From positions 7,209,400 through 7,273,399 of the forward strand of contig SJPJ01000001.1 of NCBI GenBank assembly GCA_007859835.1: a stretch of 64,000 nt of DNA, read 5' to 3'. Below the pieces are notes generated by a model. The model was not told the DNA's origin and did not search any database. It saw only the letters and a list, made by a program, of their open reading frames with translations. The DNA is from Novipirellula herctigrandis. Its GTDB lineage: Bacteria; Planctomycetota; Planctomycetia; Pirellulales; Pirellulaceae. The translations under genes and the position numbers were made by a program. How positions within the stretch are numbered: position 1 is the first letter of the stretch; each line of letters opens with the position of its first letter. This document shows, in pieces, positions 19,478 to 29,115 of this stretch.

Positions 19478-20419
19478 GTGTTGCAAAAAAACATTAGTCG
19501 GCGGGACTTTACGAAACTAGCGACCGCGCTTGCTGGATCCCTCGGACTCGGAGCTGCTGCCGCTCCACGAACCGCTACCGCGCTGGAGAAGCTGGCGGCC
19601 GGGAAACCGAATGTCTTATGGCTTCAAGCACTTAGTTGCTCGGGCTGTACTGTCTCGGCACTCAACTCGTACCAACCTGATGCGATCGACTTGATTACCG
19701 AGTACATGTCGCTGCTGTTTCACTCGACCATCTCGAGTGCGACCGGCAGTCTTGCATCAAGTGTGATCAGCGAGACGATCGACCAAGGCGACTTTCTATT
19801 GGTTGTTGAAGGCAGTATTCCGTTGGGAATGCCGGAGGCGTGTATGTCCGGTGGCCGGCCTATATCTGAATTAATCGCTAAAGCCGCTGGTCGTGCGAAA
19901 GCGGTGGTCGCAGTGGGCACGTGTTCGTCCTTCGGTGGCATTCCGGCTGCGGAGAACAACCCAACGGGCGCAGTATCTGTTCGTGATTTTCTTGATAGTG
20001 AATCGATTGGAAAGCCGCTAATCAATTTGCCTGGTTGTCCATGTCATCCTGACTGGTTAGTTGGCACGTTGGTTCACGTCACCGAGTTTGGAATGCCGAG
20101 CCTTGATGATGATCTTCGGCCGACGATGTTCTACAGCAAAGTCGTTCACGACCAATGTCCCCGGTTCGCCGATTACGAACGTGGCAATTTTGCTGAGTCG
20201 TTCTCCGATTCAGGTTGCCTATTCAAACTTGGTTGCGTTGGGGCGAGAACCTTTTCGGATTGCATCCACCGACGTTGGAACGGTGGCGTGAATAGTTGCA
20301 TCGATTCGGGGGCGCCGTGTATTGGGTGCGCCGGGAAAGATTTCGCGAAGAAAGCCGATTTTCCATTGTATCGAATTGGACAAGAAGACGCCCTCGTTAC
20401 GGAGTTGGCACAGCGATGA
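19478..20419 (+). CDS. Tat-exported [NiFe]-hydrogenase small subunit
   Basis: About 313 residues from the GTG at 19478. A Tat signal opens the protein (SRRDFTK, then [16 protein letters not shown]). The proximal-cluster ligands are present: [21 protein letters not shown] and [10 protein letters not shown]. The C-terminal half has the distal and medial cluster ligands ([38 protein letters not shown]). This matches group 1 type respiratory uptake hydrogenases, which oxidise H2 in the periplasm. Unlike membrane-bound HyaA/HupS it ends without a C-terminal membrane helix, and no cytochrome b gene follows. Its TGA overlaps the ATG of a c-heme chemoreceptor gene. The large subunit is encoded convergently downstream. 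Confidence 0.93.
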   Translation: MLQKNISRRDFTKLATALAGSLGLGAAAAPRTATALEKLAAGKPNVLWLQALSCSGCTVSALNSYQPDAIDLITEYMSLLFHSTISSATGSLASSVISETIDQGDFLLVVEGSIPLGMPEACMSGGRPISELIAKAAGRAKAVVAVGTCSSFGGIPAAENNPTGAVSVRDFLDSESIGKPLINLPGCPCHPDWLVGTLVHVTEFGMPSLDDDLRPTMFYSKVVHDQCPRFADYERGNFAESFSDSGCLFKLGCVGARTFSDCIHRRWNGGVNSCIDSGAPCIGCAGKDFAKKADFPLYRIGQEDALVTELAQR

Positions 20420-22104
20420 AAAAGCAAACTGTAAAACTTACGATTGTTCTGCTCGTGGTGCTGATTGGAATTTGGTCAATTGCCCTTGTGGTCCAAAACC
20501 ACCGGACGCTCGCCTCGCTTCAGTCGCTTTCGGATCAAGATCTCAAGCAATTGCATGATAACGAGCAGCGGACGGCTCATACGATATTCGAGGCCATGGA
20601 ACGCGCTGTGGCGGAGAGCTTGCAACGCGGTGAAATGGAAAAGTTCAGTCGCCAACTCGCAGACCAGCGGTGCATCGACAATGTGATGGAATTTTCGTTA
20701 TTTGACCGAGACGGCAATGTGTCGCACTCGTCTAACGAAACGGAAATCGGTCGCAAAATCGAGCCTGATGTGGCTCGCCAGATTGAGAACAGCGAAGGAC
20801 TGACGGCGATTGAAAAGGAAGGAACCATCGAACTTTATCGGCCGCACATGGTTGTTGCCGACTGCGTCCGATGTCACAACACTTGGAAAACGGGTGAATC
20901 AGGTGGGGTGGGGTATCTAAAGTACTCAACTGCCTCGACCGAAGCGGCAAAACGGCAAGCAGCGTCGACCATCGCAGAAACTCGCCAAGACGTGGTCTAT
21001 GGATCGGCAATAACGTTGGTTGTCTCGTTACTTGTCGCCACCGTTGCGATTGTTTGGTTGATACGCCGGATGATTTTCATTCCCGTCGTCCAGCCACTCG
21101 CTGCAGTCGCCTCGGGTTTTGAGATCTTATCCAAAGGCGACTTGACCGTCCGCGTCGAAAATGACGGGCACAACGAAATGGCAGATGCCTTCAACCATTT
21201 CGTCGATCGGCTTCACAACGACATTGGCCGTATCGCCAAAGGTGTCCGGCGTATGTCCAGTTCAGGTGAAATGCTTGGCGGATCATCGGAACGATTGGCC
21301 GGGACGGCTGCTGAGGCACAGCAGGCGTCAAGTAACACCGCATCCGCTGTCGAGGAGATGTCCGTTACGATGGATAGTGTTTCCGGATCAACGGGTGACA
21401 TGGCCACTAGTTTTCGTACGATTGCGGACGCGGTCGGGAAGCTCGCCTCATCAGCGACCGACATGGCGGAAAGCGCCGATTCGGCGTCGGCACAGTCAAG
21501 CCAAGCGGCGACATTGGTTAGTCAAAGCAATGAAACTGTCACGCGTCTAGCCGGAGCAGCGGAGGAAATTGGTCGCGTCGTTGAAGTGATCCACGGCATT
21601 GCGGAACAGACCAATCTGTTAGCTTTGAACGCGACGATTGAAGCTGCTCGAGCTGGTGACGCAGGTCGCGGTTTCGCAGTGGTGGCATCCGAAGTGAAAC
21701 AGCTAGCCAATCAAACAGCCAAGGCGACTGACGATATCAAAAAACGCGTCGCGGCGATTCAAGACGGCAGTAGCGAAGCGATCACCTCAATCGGTGAAAT
21801 CAATTCCGTGATTGAACAGGTGGACGAACTTTCAAGATTGATAGCAGAATCGACGGAAACTCAGAGCAGTGAAAGCCGACTGATCGCAGAACGCTGCGGC
21901 GAGTGTTTGTCGTCAGCCGATTCCGTATCCCAATGTGTGAATGAATCCGCGTCGGCAACCCGCGAGATCGCGGAAAGCGTGACGCGATTGGATCAATCGT
22001 CACGTGTTACCGCCGAAGAGGCACAGCGGACTCAAGTCGCTGGAACTGAAATCAATGATCTGGCTCATGACATTGAAGCACTCGTGACGGTCTTCAAGTT
22101 GTAG
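20416..22104 (+). CDS. Chemoreceptor with periplasmic c-type heme site, translationally coupled to hydrogenase small subunit
   Basis: 562 residues from the ATG at 20416, which overlaps the stop of the small-subunit gene (ATGA). Domain order: membrane helix 8-28; periplasmic domain to about 194 with a covalent-heme motif CVRCH (Cys150, Cys153, His154) inside a DUF3365/Tll0287-like segment ([13 protein letters not shown]... GVGYLKYS); second membrane helix 195-217; HAMP; then a methyl-accepting signalling domain with [21 protein letters not shown] at the hairpin tip. c-Heme sensors of this kind respond to redox state or gases. Being encoded in the same unit as a periplasmic hydrogenase subunit suggests that H2 oxidation or periplasmic redox state is read out as taxis or another Che-type output. 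That link is inference. Confidence 0.92.
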   Translation: MKKQTVKLTIVLLVVLIGIWSIALVVQNHRTLASLQSLSDQDLKQLHDNEQRTAHTIFEAMERAVAESLQRGEMEKFSRQLADQRCIDNVMEFSLFDRDGNVSHSSNETEIGRKIEPDVARQIENSEGLTAIEKEGTIELYRPHMVVADCVRCHNTWKTGESGGVGYLKYSTASTEAAKRQAASTIAETRQDVVYGSAITLVVSLLVATVAIVWLIRRMIFIPVVQPLAAVASGFEILSKGDLTVRVENDGHNEMADAFNHFVDRLHNDIGRIAKGVRRMSSSGEMLGGSSERLAGTAAEAQQASSNTASAVEEMSVTMDSVSGSTGDMATSFRTIADAVGKLASSATDMAESADSASAQSSQAATLVSQSNETVTRLAGAAEEIGRVVEVIHGIAEQTNLLALNATIEAARAGDAGRGFAVVASEVKQLANQTAKATDDIKKRVAAIQDGSSEAITSIGEINSVIEQVDELSRLIAESTETQSSESRLIAERCGECLSSADSVSQCVNESASATREIAESVTRLDQSSRVTAEEAQRTQVAGTEINDLAHDIEALVTVFKL

Positions 22105-22125
22105 CGTCCTTCAAGTTGTAGCGTC
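22093..22125. repeat. Tandem duplication across a stop codon, 16 bp, period 17
   Basis: ttcaagttgtagcgtc at 22093-22108 is repeated exactly at 22110-22125. The first copy contains the last codons and TAG stop of the chemoreceptor gene, so the last residues and stop codon are duplicated. Confidence 0.9.
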
Positions 22126-22180
22126 GAGCCGTGTCTGATTGCCACGCAGAACATGTGTGTGTGGTGGACACGACGGTATG

Positions 22181-23695
22181 CTAATGAACGGCACACGCCA
22201 AGCACGGGTCAAAGGACCGTACCACGCGTGCTGCTTCGAGTGGATTCTCTACATTATTCACAGGTGTTCCCATTAACGCCTGTTCGGTGGCACCGGGATT
22301 TCCTTCATCATCGCGTGGTGAACAATTCCAGGTTGTAGGGACGACGCACTGGTAATTCGAAATTTTTCCGTTGCGGATCTGTAGCCAATGTCCGAGTGCT
22401 CCGCGTGCTGCTTCGGTTAGTCCTGCTCCCGTTCCCGTTTGGGGGATTGTGAACGGCGTGTTCGTTGGCTCCTCGGGAGCAAGCATCTCGACCCACTCGA
22501 GCATCTTGGTAGCTACAATTTTCGCTTCGAGTGCACGGCTCAAATGACGTCCTAAAACGGATGGCAATGCGGTCGCATCAACGGCGAGCGCTTCTAAGTA
22601 TTTGTCAACCAGATTAACCAGATTCGGATCTGTACCGCGTTTGTACGCGGTCAACACTCGTGCCAATGGACCGACTTCCATCACCTGACCAGCGTAGCGT
22701 GGTGCCTTGATCCAAGAGTAAGCCTTATCCTTATGTGGGTCAGGGGCCGATGCACCCGAGGAAGGATGTATGCCCGATGGTGAAGAGAACCGAGAGTAGC
22801 AAGTGTCCTCGGTGATTTGATCTTGGTGAAACGTTTGCAGCTTTCCGTCCATCAGCACGCCGGGAGAGAAGGTTGGCTCTTCCGATCCCGTGGGTTGGCC
22901 AAACATTCCATAGGTTAGGAAATTTCCACAACCGCGTCCCACTTCAAAATAGTCAGGAAAAGCGGTGGCCACTCGTTGCACGTCGGGTAGATAAGCATCA
23001 TCGATGAATGTTGCCACTCGCTTGAGGGCCGAGCGAAAGCGAGCTACTTTTCTAGCGGTGACCGATTCCGTGACTCCCCCTGGAATCAGACCGGGAGCGT
23101 GCGGCAGTTTACCGCACCAAATCGCTCCCATTTGGTGAGCCAACGCACGCATTTCTAAAGCGATGACGTAATTCTTCAGGCCCATTTCATTTGTGAGGGC
23201 ATCATCCGCGTAGTTTCCCTCGTAACGTGGGAACAGAGGCGCAAGTGGGAAAAGTTGCTGAGTTTCGATTTGAGTTTGCACCCAAGTTTGCAGATTGCGA
23301 AGCGTCGGGTCGGAGCCTTCGTATTTCTGAATCGCAGCCAAGTCGATCCAGTCGACTGCCGAGAGATGATAGAAATGAAGTATATGGCTTTGCAGAAAAT
23401 TCGAGCCTTGGATTAAGTTTCGTAATAATTGCCCGTTTTGCGGTGGTGCAACGCCGTAGGCCTCTTCCTGAGCCATGCAAGAGGCGATGCCGTGAGCCAC
23501 AGGGCAGACACCACAAATCCGCTGCATGATTTGCTGAGCGTCCATCGGATCACGTCCCTGCAGAATCGCTTCAAAACCGCGAAACATTTCTCCAGAGCAT
23601 TCAGCAGTGATGACTTTTCCCTCTTCGACGTCGACGCGTATCGACAAATGGCCTTCGATTCGTGTTAACGGGTCAATCGTGATTTTGCGATTCAT
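22181..23695 (-). CDS. [NiFe]-hydrogenase large subunit lacking a C-terminal propeptide
   Basis: 504 residues from the ATG at 23695, preceded by ggagacaacagc; an upstream in-frame start at 23752 is less likely. The L1 nickel site RICGVCPVAHG (Cys61, Cys64, His68) and the L2 site DPCLACAVH (Cys498, Cys501, His504) are complete. PLTRIEGHL is the usual N-terminal block. The reading frame stops directly after the L2 histidine, so the cleavable tail normally removed by a maturation protease is absent. It presumably pairs with the exported small subunit encoded convergently at 19478-20419; that split, with a chemoreceptor gene between, is unusual because these subunits are normally adjacent in one operon. 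Divergent from hypF. Confidence 0.93.
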   Translation of the reverse strand: MNRKITIDPLTRIEGHLSIRVDVEEGKVITAECSGEMFRGFEAILQGRDPMDAQQIMQRICGVCPVAHGIASCMAQEEAYGVAPPQNGQLLRNLIQGSNFLQSHILHFYHLSAVDWIDLAAIQKYEGSDPTLRNLQTWVQTQIETQQLFPLAPLFPRYEGNYADDALTNEMGLKNYVIALEMRALAHQMGAIWCGKLPHAPGLIPGGVTESVTARKVARFRSALKRVATFIDDAYLPDVQRVATAFPDYFEVGRGCGNFLTYGMFGQPTGSEEPTFSPGVLMDGKLQTFHQDQITEDTCYSRFSSPSGIHPSSGASAPDPHKDKAYSWIKAPRYAGQVMEVGPLARVLTAYKRGTDPNLVNLVDKYLEALAVDATALPSVLGRHLSRALEAKIVATKMLEWVEMLAPEEPTNTPFTIPQTGTGAGLTEAARGALGHWLQIRNGKISNYQCVVPTTWNCSPRDDEGNPGATEQALMGTPVNNVENPLEAARVVRSFDPCLACAVH

Positions 23696-23856
23696 GCTGT
23701 TGTCTCCGTTGGTGCTGACGCAATTGGCAATTGGTCGGTAACATAACAACAAGGTGGCTGTTAAGTCACGAGTGATCGTGCAAACAATTTTTCCAAAATC
23801 GGAATCCTCACTCTCGTGGGTGTGTGGCGGCCGTCAGTGAGGCGTAGGCGAAACTT

Positions 23857-23873
23857 ATCGCGTGGCACGCGAT
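23857..23873. promoter_or_regulatory. Perfect palindrome upstream of hypF, candidate operator
   Basis: atcgcgtg, a single central g, and cacgcgat form a 17-bp palindrome with 8-bp perfect arms. It sits about 45 bp before hypF in the short divergent gap between the hydrogenase large-subunit gene and the hyp operon, a place where one regulator could control both. No matching copy was seen near hoxF or the small-subunit gene. Confidence 0.45.
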
Positions 23874-23917
23874 GAAGGGAAAACCACTACAATGGCACCA
23901 GGGCAACAGACAAAAAA

Positions 23918-26263
23918 GTGAGGCTAACGGTGCGACCCGAACGGTGGCGAGTCCGAGTGAAAGGCGTGGTGCAGGGCGTTGGCTTTCGGCCGTTCGTTTG
24001 GCGTTTGGCACAAACCGAAGGACTAACCGGATGGGTCCGCAATGATTCGATAGGAGTTCTGGTCGAGGTTCAGGGTGGAAGCGATAGACTGAGTCAATTT
24101 TGTGATCAAATCCGAAACGAGGCGCCACCGCTTTCCATCGTTAGCGATGTTCTGGTTGAAGTGATTGAACGAAAACACGATGAACTTTCGTTTCAAATCG
24201 ACATTTGCCAAACCGATGCGGATCCTCATGCCCTTGTCTCTCCGGATGTGGGCATTTGTGCGGAGTGCTTATCTGAAATCAATGATCCGGCGAATCGGCG
24301 ATACCGATACCCATTTACGAATTGCACGGCGTGTGGTCCCCGCTACACCATCATTACGGATCTTCCCTATGATCGGCCAAGTACGACGATGGTCGACTTT
24401 GCCATGTGCCCGACCTGCGACCGCGAATACAACGATCCCACGGACCGTCGTTTTCACGCTCAGCCCAATGCGTGTCCAGATTGTGGACCATCGGTATGGT
24501 TTGTCAAAATCGGTGATGTCAAAAGCGGTGATGTTGAAAGCAAGAAGCCGGCCTGGAATGGGGATGCGATCGAATCGGTGAAGCAAACGATTGCGGAGGG
24601 CGGAATCGTTGCGATTAAGGGAGTTGGCGGTTTTCATCTCGCTTGTGATGCAAGGAATTGTGACGCAGTCACAGCACTGCGAGCGAGGAAACAGCGAGTT
24701 GAAAAGCCGTTGGCAGTGATGGTTGCTGATGTGGTGACCTGTGAAACGTTCGCGATTCTCAGCGATTCAGAACGAGCACTGATTGAAAGTCAGCAACGTC
24801 CAATCGTGCTTTTGCGCCGGCGCGGTGGCGTTAATCTTTGGTGTGATGCGGTTGCTCCTGGAAACGACTTCATTGGCGTGATGTTGGCGTATTCGCCTCT
24901 GCACGCATTGCTGGTGGAGCCCGGTCAAGTGTGGGTGATGACATCGGGAAACTTATCAGACGAACCAATTGCGTATGAAAACGAGGACGCGATGGAGCGG
25001 TTGGCGACAATCGCCGATGCCTTGCTGTTTCATGACCGGCGAATCGAGACGGTTTGCGATGATTCGGTCCTTCGAGTTTTGGATGAAACGGTGCTTCCGA
25101 TTCGGCGATCGCGCGGCTATGCGCCGCTTCCCATTACCGTACCGACCGACGGGCCTCCGCTGCTTGCCGTTGGCGGTGAAATCAAGGCGACTGTCTGTTT
25201 GAACAAAGGAAACCAGTGTTTTCTTAGCCAGCACATTGGCGACATGGGAAATCAAGAGACCTTGTTGGCGATGGAGCGAGCCGTGGATCATCTTGTGCGG
25301 TTGTATTGCGTCGAACCCGAGTTGGTCGTTGCCGATCTTCATCCCGGATACTTGTCGACGGCGTGGGCAGAACGTTTTTCGATCAACCGCGGAATTCCCT
25401 TGCAAAGAGTTCAGCATCACCATGCGCATGTCGCATCGCTGCTTGCCGAGCATTCTATCTCGCCCGAGGTAAAGATCATCGGTGTGTGTTTTGATGGAAC
25501 TGGTTACGGAACCGATGGAGCAATTTGGGGTGGAGAGTGGTTGATTGCGAACGCGTGTGACTTTCAGCGGTACGCACATCTTTCCTATGTGCCACTGCCG
25601 GGTGGTGATGCCTGTATCCGCCATCCTGCAAGATCTGCATTGGCCGGTTTATACCAAGCTGGGATTTCGTGGTCCGAGTCGTTCGCGTGTGTCGAAGCGA
25701 CTGCGTCTACGGATCAACGGTTGTTAGAGCAACAACTTCAGCGGAATTTTCGCTGCATACCGAGCAGTAGTATGGGGCGACTGTTTGATGCTGTTGCTTC
25801 GCTTTGCGGTGTGCGTCATCAGGTCAGCTACGAAGGGCAAGCCGCGATGGAGTCCGAGGCCATCGCCGCCCGAACGATGGAGACGACCGACTTACCGCCC
25901 TATGAAATTGTGGTCAGTGACCACGAGGTGCGTCGATTCGACGCGGAGCATTTAATTCACCAAGTCGTTTCCGACCTTCGTCGTCACCGATCGGTTGCTG
26001 AAATTTTGGCCCGATTTCATTTGACGATCGCAGAAGCGATCGTGCGGATCAGCAACGATGCCCGTGCAGAACACTCCATCGAACATGTGGGACTAACCGG
26101 CGGTGTGTTCCAAAACGCATTGCTGACGCAATATGCACGAAAACGGTTAACCGAGGAGGGGTTCGAGGTGTTGACGCATACGACTGTCCCACCAAATGAT
26201 GGTGGACTTGCACTGGGCCAAGCGTGGATTGCACGGCATTCGAATCAACACAAGCAAGCATAG
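23918..26263 (+). CDS. hypF: Hydrogenase maturation carbamoyltransferase HypF
   Basis: 781 residues. HypF makes the cyanide ligands of the NiFe site by converting carbamoyl phosphate and passing the carbamoyl group to HypE. Domains in order: acylphosphatase (GVVQGVGFRPFVWRLA, about 15-30), two zinc-finger units (CAECLSEINDP, NCTACGPRYTII, CPTCDREYNDP, CPDCGP, about 110-190), a YrdC-like nucleotide domain (GGIVAIKGVGGFHLACDA) and the Kae1-like C-terminal domain (HHHAHVASLLAEH, GVCFDGTGYGTDGAIWGGEW, GLTGGVFQNALL). Start is GTG 23918 or, with a good aggctaacg spacing, GTG 23930. First gene of hypF-C-D-E-A-B. Confidence 0.97.
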   Translation: MRLTVRPERWRVRVKGVVQGVGFRPFVWRLAQTEGLTGWVRNDSIGVLVEVQGGSDRLSQFCDQIRNEAPPLSIVSDVLVEVIERKHDELSFQIDICQTDADPHALVSPDVGICAECLSEINDPANRRYRYPFTNCTACGPRYTIITDLPYDRPSTTMVDFAMCPTCDREYNDPTDRRFHAQPNACPDCGPSVWFVKIGDVKSGDVESKKPAWNGDAIESVKQTIAEGGIVAIKGVGGFHLACDARNCDAVTALRARKQRVEKPLAVMVADVVTCETFAILSDSERALIESQQRPIVLLRRRGGVNLWCDAVAPGNDFIGVMLAYSPLHALLVEPGQVWVMTSGNLSDEPIAYENEDAMERLATIADALLFHDRRIETVCDDSVLRVLDETVLPIRRSRGYAPLPITVPTDGPPLLAVGGEIKATVCLNKGNQCFLSQHIGDMGNQETLLAMERAVDHLVRLYCVEPELVVADLHPGYLSTAWAERFSINRGIPLQRVQHHHAHVASLLAEHSISPEVKIIGVCFDGTGYGTDGAIWGGEWLIANACDFQRYAHLSYVPLPGGDACIRHPARSALAGLYQAGISWSESFACVEATASTDQRLLEQQLQRNFRCIPSSSMGRLFDAVASLCGVRHQVSYEGQAAMESEAIAARTMETTDLPPYEIVVSDHEVRRFDAEHLIHQVVSDLRRHRSVAEILARFHLTIAEAIVRISNDARAEHSIEHVGLTGGVFQNALLTQYARKRLTEEGFEVLTHTTVPPNDGGLALGQAWIARHSNQHKQA

Positions 26264-26336
26264 AATGATACTCGCCGTTGTCCTAGAATAGAGTGACACT
26301 TCAAACCACTTCCCTTTTACCTTTATCGCCAAAATT

Positions 26337-26606
26337 ATGTGCTTAGCTGTTCCGGGACAAGTCGAATCGCTGTTTGTCGAAAATGATACTCCCATGGGTA
26401 GGGTCAACTTTGGGGGAGTTATCAAGGAAGTGTGCATGATTTACCTGCCGGAGATCACCGTTGGCGATTACGTCATCGTCCATGTTGGGTTTGCGATTAA
26501 TCAAATTGATGAAGAATCGGCACAAGCAACATTAGAGTCGTTTGCCGAACTCGGTTTACTTGACGAGGAAATCGAGGAATTGCGAGCAAGCGGAGACGAA
26601 GCGTGA
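26337..26606 (+). CDS. hypC: Hydrogenase maturation chaperone HypC
   Basis: 89 residues with the invariant N-terminus MCLAVPGQV; Cys2 is the residue that binds the Fe(CN)2CO precursor together with HypD and delivers it to the large subunit. The rest is a small OB-like fold ([18 protein letters not shown]), of normal family length. The stop codon overlaps the start of hypD by 4 bases. It follows hypF by 73 bp. With two large subunits in this window and only one HypC, it probably serves both. Confidence 0.97.
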   Translation: MCLAVPGQVESLFVENDTPMGRVNFGGVIKEVCMIYLPEITVGDYVIVHVGFAINQIDEESAQATLESFAELGLLDEEIEELRASGDEA

Positions 26607-27697
26607 AGCACTTATCGGAGTATCGTGATGGCGAAAAATCGTTGAAACTTGCTGCTGAGATTTCTCGGATCGCCACTAGGCCCTGGGCCATCATGGAAGT
26701 TTGTGGCGGCCAAACGCATTCGATCATTCGCAATGGAATCGATCAGATATTGCCAGAGCAGATCGAGATGATTCATGGGCCTGGGTGCCCGGTTTGCGTG
26801 ACGCCGATCTCTGTGATTGACAAGGCATTGGAAATTGCCGCTCGTCCGGAGGTCATTTTTTGTTCCTTCGGCGATATGCTTCGGGTCCCGGGAACCGGTT
26901 CCGATTTGTTTCGTGTCAAAGGCGGCGGCGGTGACGTGCGAATCGTTTATTCGCCGTTAGATGCGGTGAAGCTTGCTCGAGCGAATCCGGGAAGTGAGGT
27001 CGTGTTTTTAGCGATCGGTTTTGAAACCACGGCGCCGGCGAACGCCATGGCGGTCAAGATTGCGAAAGATCAATCGATCAAGAATTTTTCTGTCCTCGTG
27101 TCGCATGTGCTTGTACCACCAGCGATCGAAGCAATTATGAATTCAGCTAACAACCGAGTGCAGGCGTTTTTGGCCGCAGGTCACGTTTGCAGTGTGATGG
27201 GGTTCCATCAATATCCTGCAATCGCCAGCAAATACGGGGTGCCAATCGTTGTCACTGGTTTTGAGCCACTCGATTTGCTCGACGGCATTCGGCGCACGGT
27301 CCTTCAACTCGAGTCAGGCAAAGCGTACGTTGAAAACGCTTTTCCGCGAGTCGTTAGCGAAGCGGGTAACGAGGTTGCTCAAGAAACGATTGCCGAAGTT
27401 TTTGAGATAACCGATCGTGCTTGGCGAGGAATCGGAGTGATCCCTGAAAGCGGCTGGAAACTGAGGCCTGAATACGCTGATTTTGATGCTGAGTTGAAGT
27501 TCAATGTGCCGCAGGTTGCACAGGAACATGTCACGATTTGCCGTGCCGGCGAAGTGTTGCGTGGTGCGATCAAGCCGCACCAATGTGAAGCCTTCGGTAA
27601 ACAATGTACGCCAAGAAATCCGCTCGGTGCGACGATGGTTTCGAGTGAAGGAGCGTGCGCTGCGTATTACAACTATGGAAGATTCGTGAAACCATGA
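26603..27697 (+). CDS. hypD: Hydrogenase maturation protein HypD
   Basis: 364 residues, the family's normal length. HypD is the [4Fe-4S] scaffold on which, with HypC, the Fe atom receives its CN and CO ligands. Visible motifs are [38 protein letters not shown] and the C-terminal cluster region ([29 protein letters not shown]). Start and stop both overlap the neighbouring genes (hypC and hypE) by ATGA junctions, indicating tight translational coupling. Confidence 0.97.
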   Translation: MKHLSEYRDGEKSLKLAAEISRIATRPWAIMEVCGGQTHSIIRNGIDQILPEQIEMIHGPGCPVCVTPISVIDKALEIAARPEVIFCSFGDMLRVPGTGSDLFRVKGGGGDVRIVYSPLDAVKLARANPGSEVVFLAIGFETTAPANAMAVKIAKDQSIKNFSVLVSHVLVPPAIEAIMNSANNRVQAFLAAGHVCSVMGFHQYPAIASKYGVPIVVTGFEPLDLLDGIRRTVLQLESGKAYVENAFPRVVSEAGNEVAQETIAEVFEITDRAWRGIGVIPESGWKLRPEYADFDAELKFNVPQVAQEHVTICRAGEVLRGAIKPHQCEAFGKQCTPRNPLGATMVSSEGACAAYYNYGRFVKP

Positions 27698-28758
27698 CGA
27701 AATTGGACCCGATCGAAATTCAATCGCCACAATGTCCGGTACCACTACGTGACTATCCCGAAGTGATCCTCGCGCATGGCGGAGGAGGTAAGCTCTCTTC
27801 GGAGTTGATCGAGCATGTTTTCGCACCTGCATTCGCTAACGAACATGTGACTCTGCTAAGTGACTCGACGCCGCTAAACTTGCCAAACCAACAAATTGCC
27901 GTTTCGACCGATTCGTTCGTCGTCCAGCCGTTGTTTTTTCCGGGCGGCAGCATTGGTGAATTGGCGGTCAATGGAACGGTCAATGATTTGGCGATGAGCG
28001 GCTCACGGCCACTGTTTTTGACAGCAGGGTTTATCATCGAAGAAGGTCTGCAAATGGAACAATTGCTCCGCATTGCAAATGACATGGGGCGAGCAGCAAA
28101 AACAGCAGGCGTTTCGATCATCGCGGGTGACACAAAAGTCGTCGAGCGAGGATGCGGTGACGGTTGCTACATCAACACGTCGGGGATTGGGGTGCTACTA
28201 CCGGAGCGAGCGATTGCCATTGACCAAGCCCGCCCAGGTGATGTGGTGATTGTCAGTGGGACCGTCGGTGATCATGGCGTCGCAGTGATGAGTGTGCGTG
28301 AGGGCCTTGAATTTGAAACTCAAATCCAAAGTGACTGTGCACCATTAACTGCATTGGTACAAGCGATGCTCGACGCTGTCCCCAACATCCATGCGATGCG
28401 GGATCCAACGCGTGGTGGCGTTGCGATGAGTCTGAACGAGATCGCCGATGCGTCGGGGTGTGGAATCGAGCTTGACGACGAAAGTATACCGGTGAGAGGC
28501 CCCGTGCGTGCGGCATGTGAGTTTTTGGGGCTCGATCCGTTGCTGGTCGCGAACGAGGGGAAGCTGATTGCGATTGTTGCGTCTAGCGACGCCGATCGGT
28601 TGCTCGCTGCCATGAAAGCTCATCCGCTTGGTCGCGATGCGGCAATCATTGGCCGCGTGATCGAAGACAAGAATCGATTGGTGGTTGCTCGCACGCCCGT
28701 GGGAACCAAGCGGATCGTTTCCGTGCCGATCGGCGAGCAATTACCGAGGATTTGCTGA
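27694..28758 (+). CDS. hypE: Hydrogenase maturation protein HypE
   Basis: 354 residues from the ATG at 27694, which overlaps the hypD stop. HypE is an AIR-synthase-like ATPase that dehydrates the carbamoyl group on its C-terminal cysteine to thiocyanate, the cyanide donor. Motifs are [18 protein letters not shown] near the N-terminus, [26 protein letters not shown] and DPTRGGVA. The protein ends in PRIC, the invariant C-terminal tetrapeptide with the reactive cysteine, so it is intact. hypA begins one base after the stop codon. Confidence 0.97.
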   Translation: MTKLDPIEIQSPQCPVPLRDYPEVILAHGGGGKLSSELIEHVFAPAFANEHVTLLSDSTPLNLPNQQIAVSTDSFVVQPLFFPGGSIGELAVNGTVNDLAMSGSRPLFLTAGFIIEEGLQMEQLLRIANDMGRAAKTAGVSIIAGDTKVVERGCGDGCYINTSGIGVLLPERAIAIDQARPGDVVIVSGTVGDHGVAVMSVREGLEFETQIQSDCAPLTALVQAMLDAVPNIHAMRDPTRGGVAMSLNEIADASGCGIELDDESIPVRGPVRAACEFLGLDPLLVANEGKLIAIVASSDADRLLAAMKAHPLGRDAAIIGRVIEDKNRLVVARTPVGTKRIVSVPIGEQLPRIC

Positions 28759-28759
28759 A

Positions 28760-29110
28760 ATGCATGAACTGTCGATCGCGCTCAATCTTCTCGAAGTGGC
28801 ACAGCAGACGATGAGCGAACATGCGGAGTCCGAACTTGTCGCAATTCATATTCGACTTGGGCCAATGTCCGGTGTCGTCCGGGAGGCACTTGAATCGGCC
28901 TACTTAATTGCTCGCGAAGAATCCTTTTGCCCAAATGCCGCGTTGGTGATTGAAGAAACCGAGTTGATGGTCGATTGTCCAAAGTGTGGCGATCACCAAG
29001 TCGCGGTCTCTTTGAATGATCTTCGCTGTCGAAAATGTGGTACGGTATCGGGCCGGATCGTTGGTGGACGCGAAATGGAAATCTCAGCACTCGAAGTGAA
29101 GGACGAATAG
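28760..29110 (+). CDS. hypA: Hydrogenase nickel-insertion protein HypA
   Basis: 116 residues from the ATG at 28760, giving the invariant MHELSIA start with the nickel-binding His2. The C-terminal zinc site is formed by CPKCGDHQ and CRKCGTVSG. HypA works with HypB to insert nickel into the large subunit after iron-centre assembly. The start is separated by one base from the hypE stop. Confidence 0.97.
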   Translation: MHELSIALNLLEVAQQTMSEHAESELVAIHIRLGPMSGVVREALESAYLIAREESFCPNAALVIEETELMVDCPKCGDHQVAVSLNDLRCRKCGTVSGRIVGGREMEISALEVKDE

Positions 29111-29115
29111 CTCTG

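Noticed and set aside
20296-20415. Upstream start for the chemoreceptor gene.
   Set aside because: It would add 40 residues read out of frame within the small-subunit gene, before the natural N-terminal membrane helix.
24956-25624. 222-codon frame antisense to hypF.
   Set aside because: hypF motifs are continuous through this stretch, so the antisense frame is a shadow.
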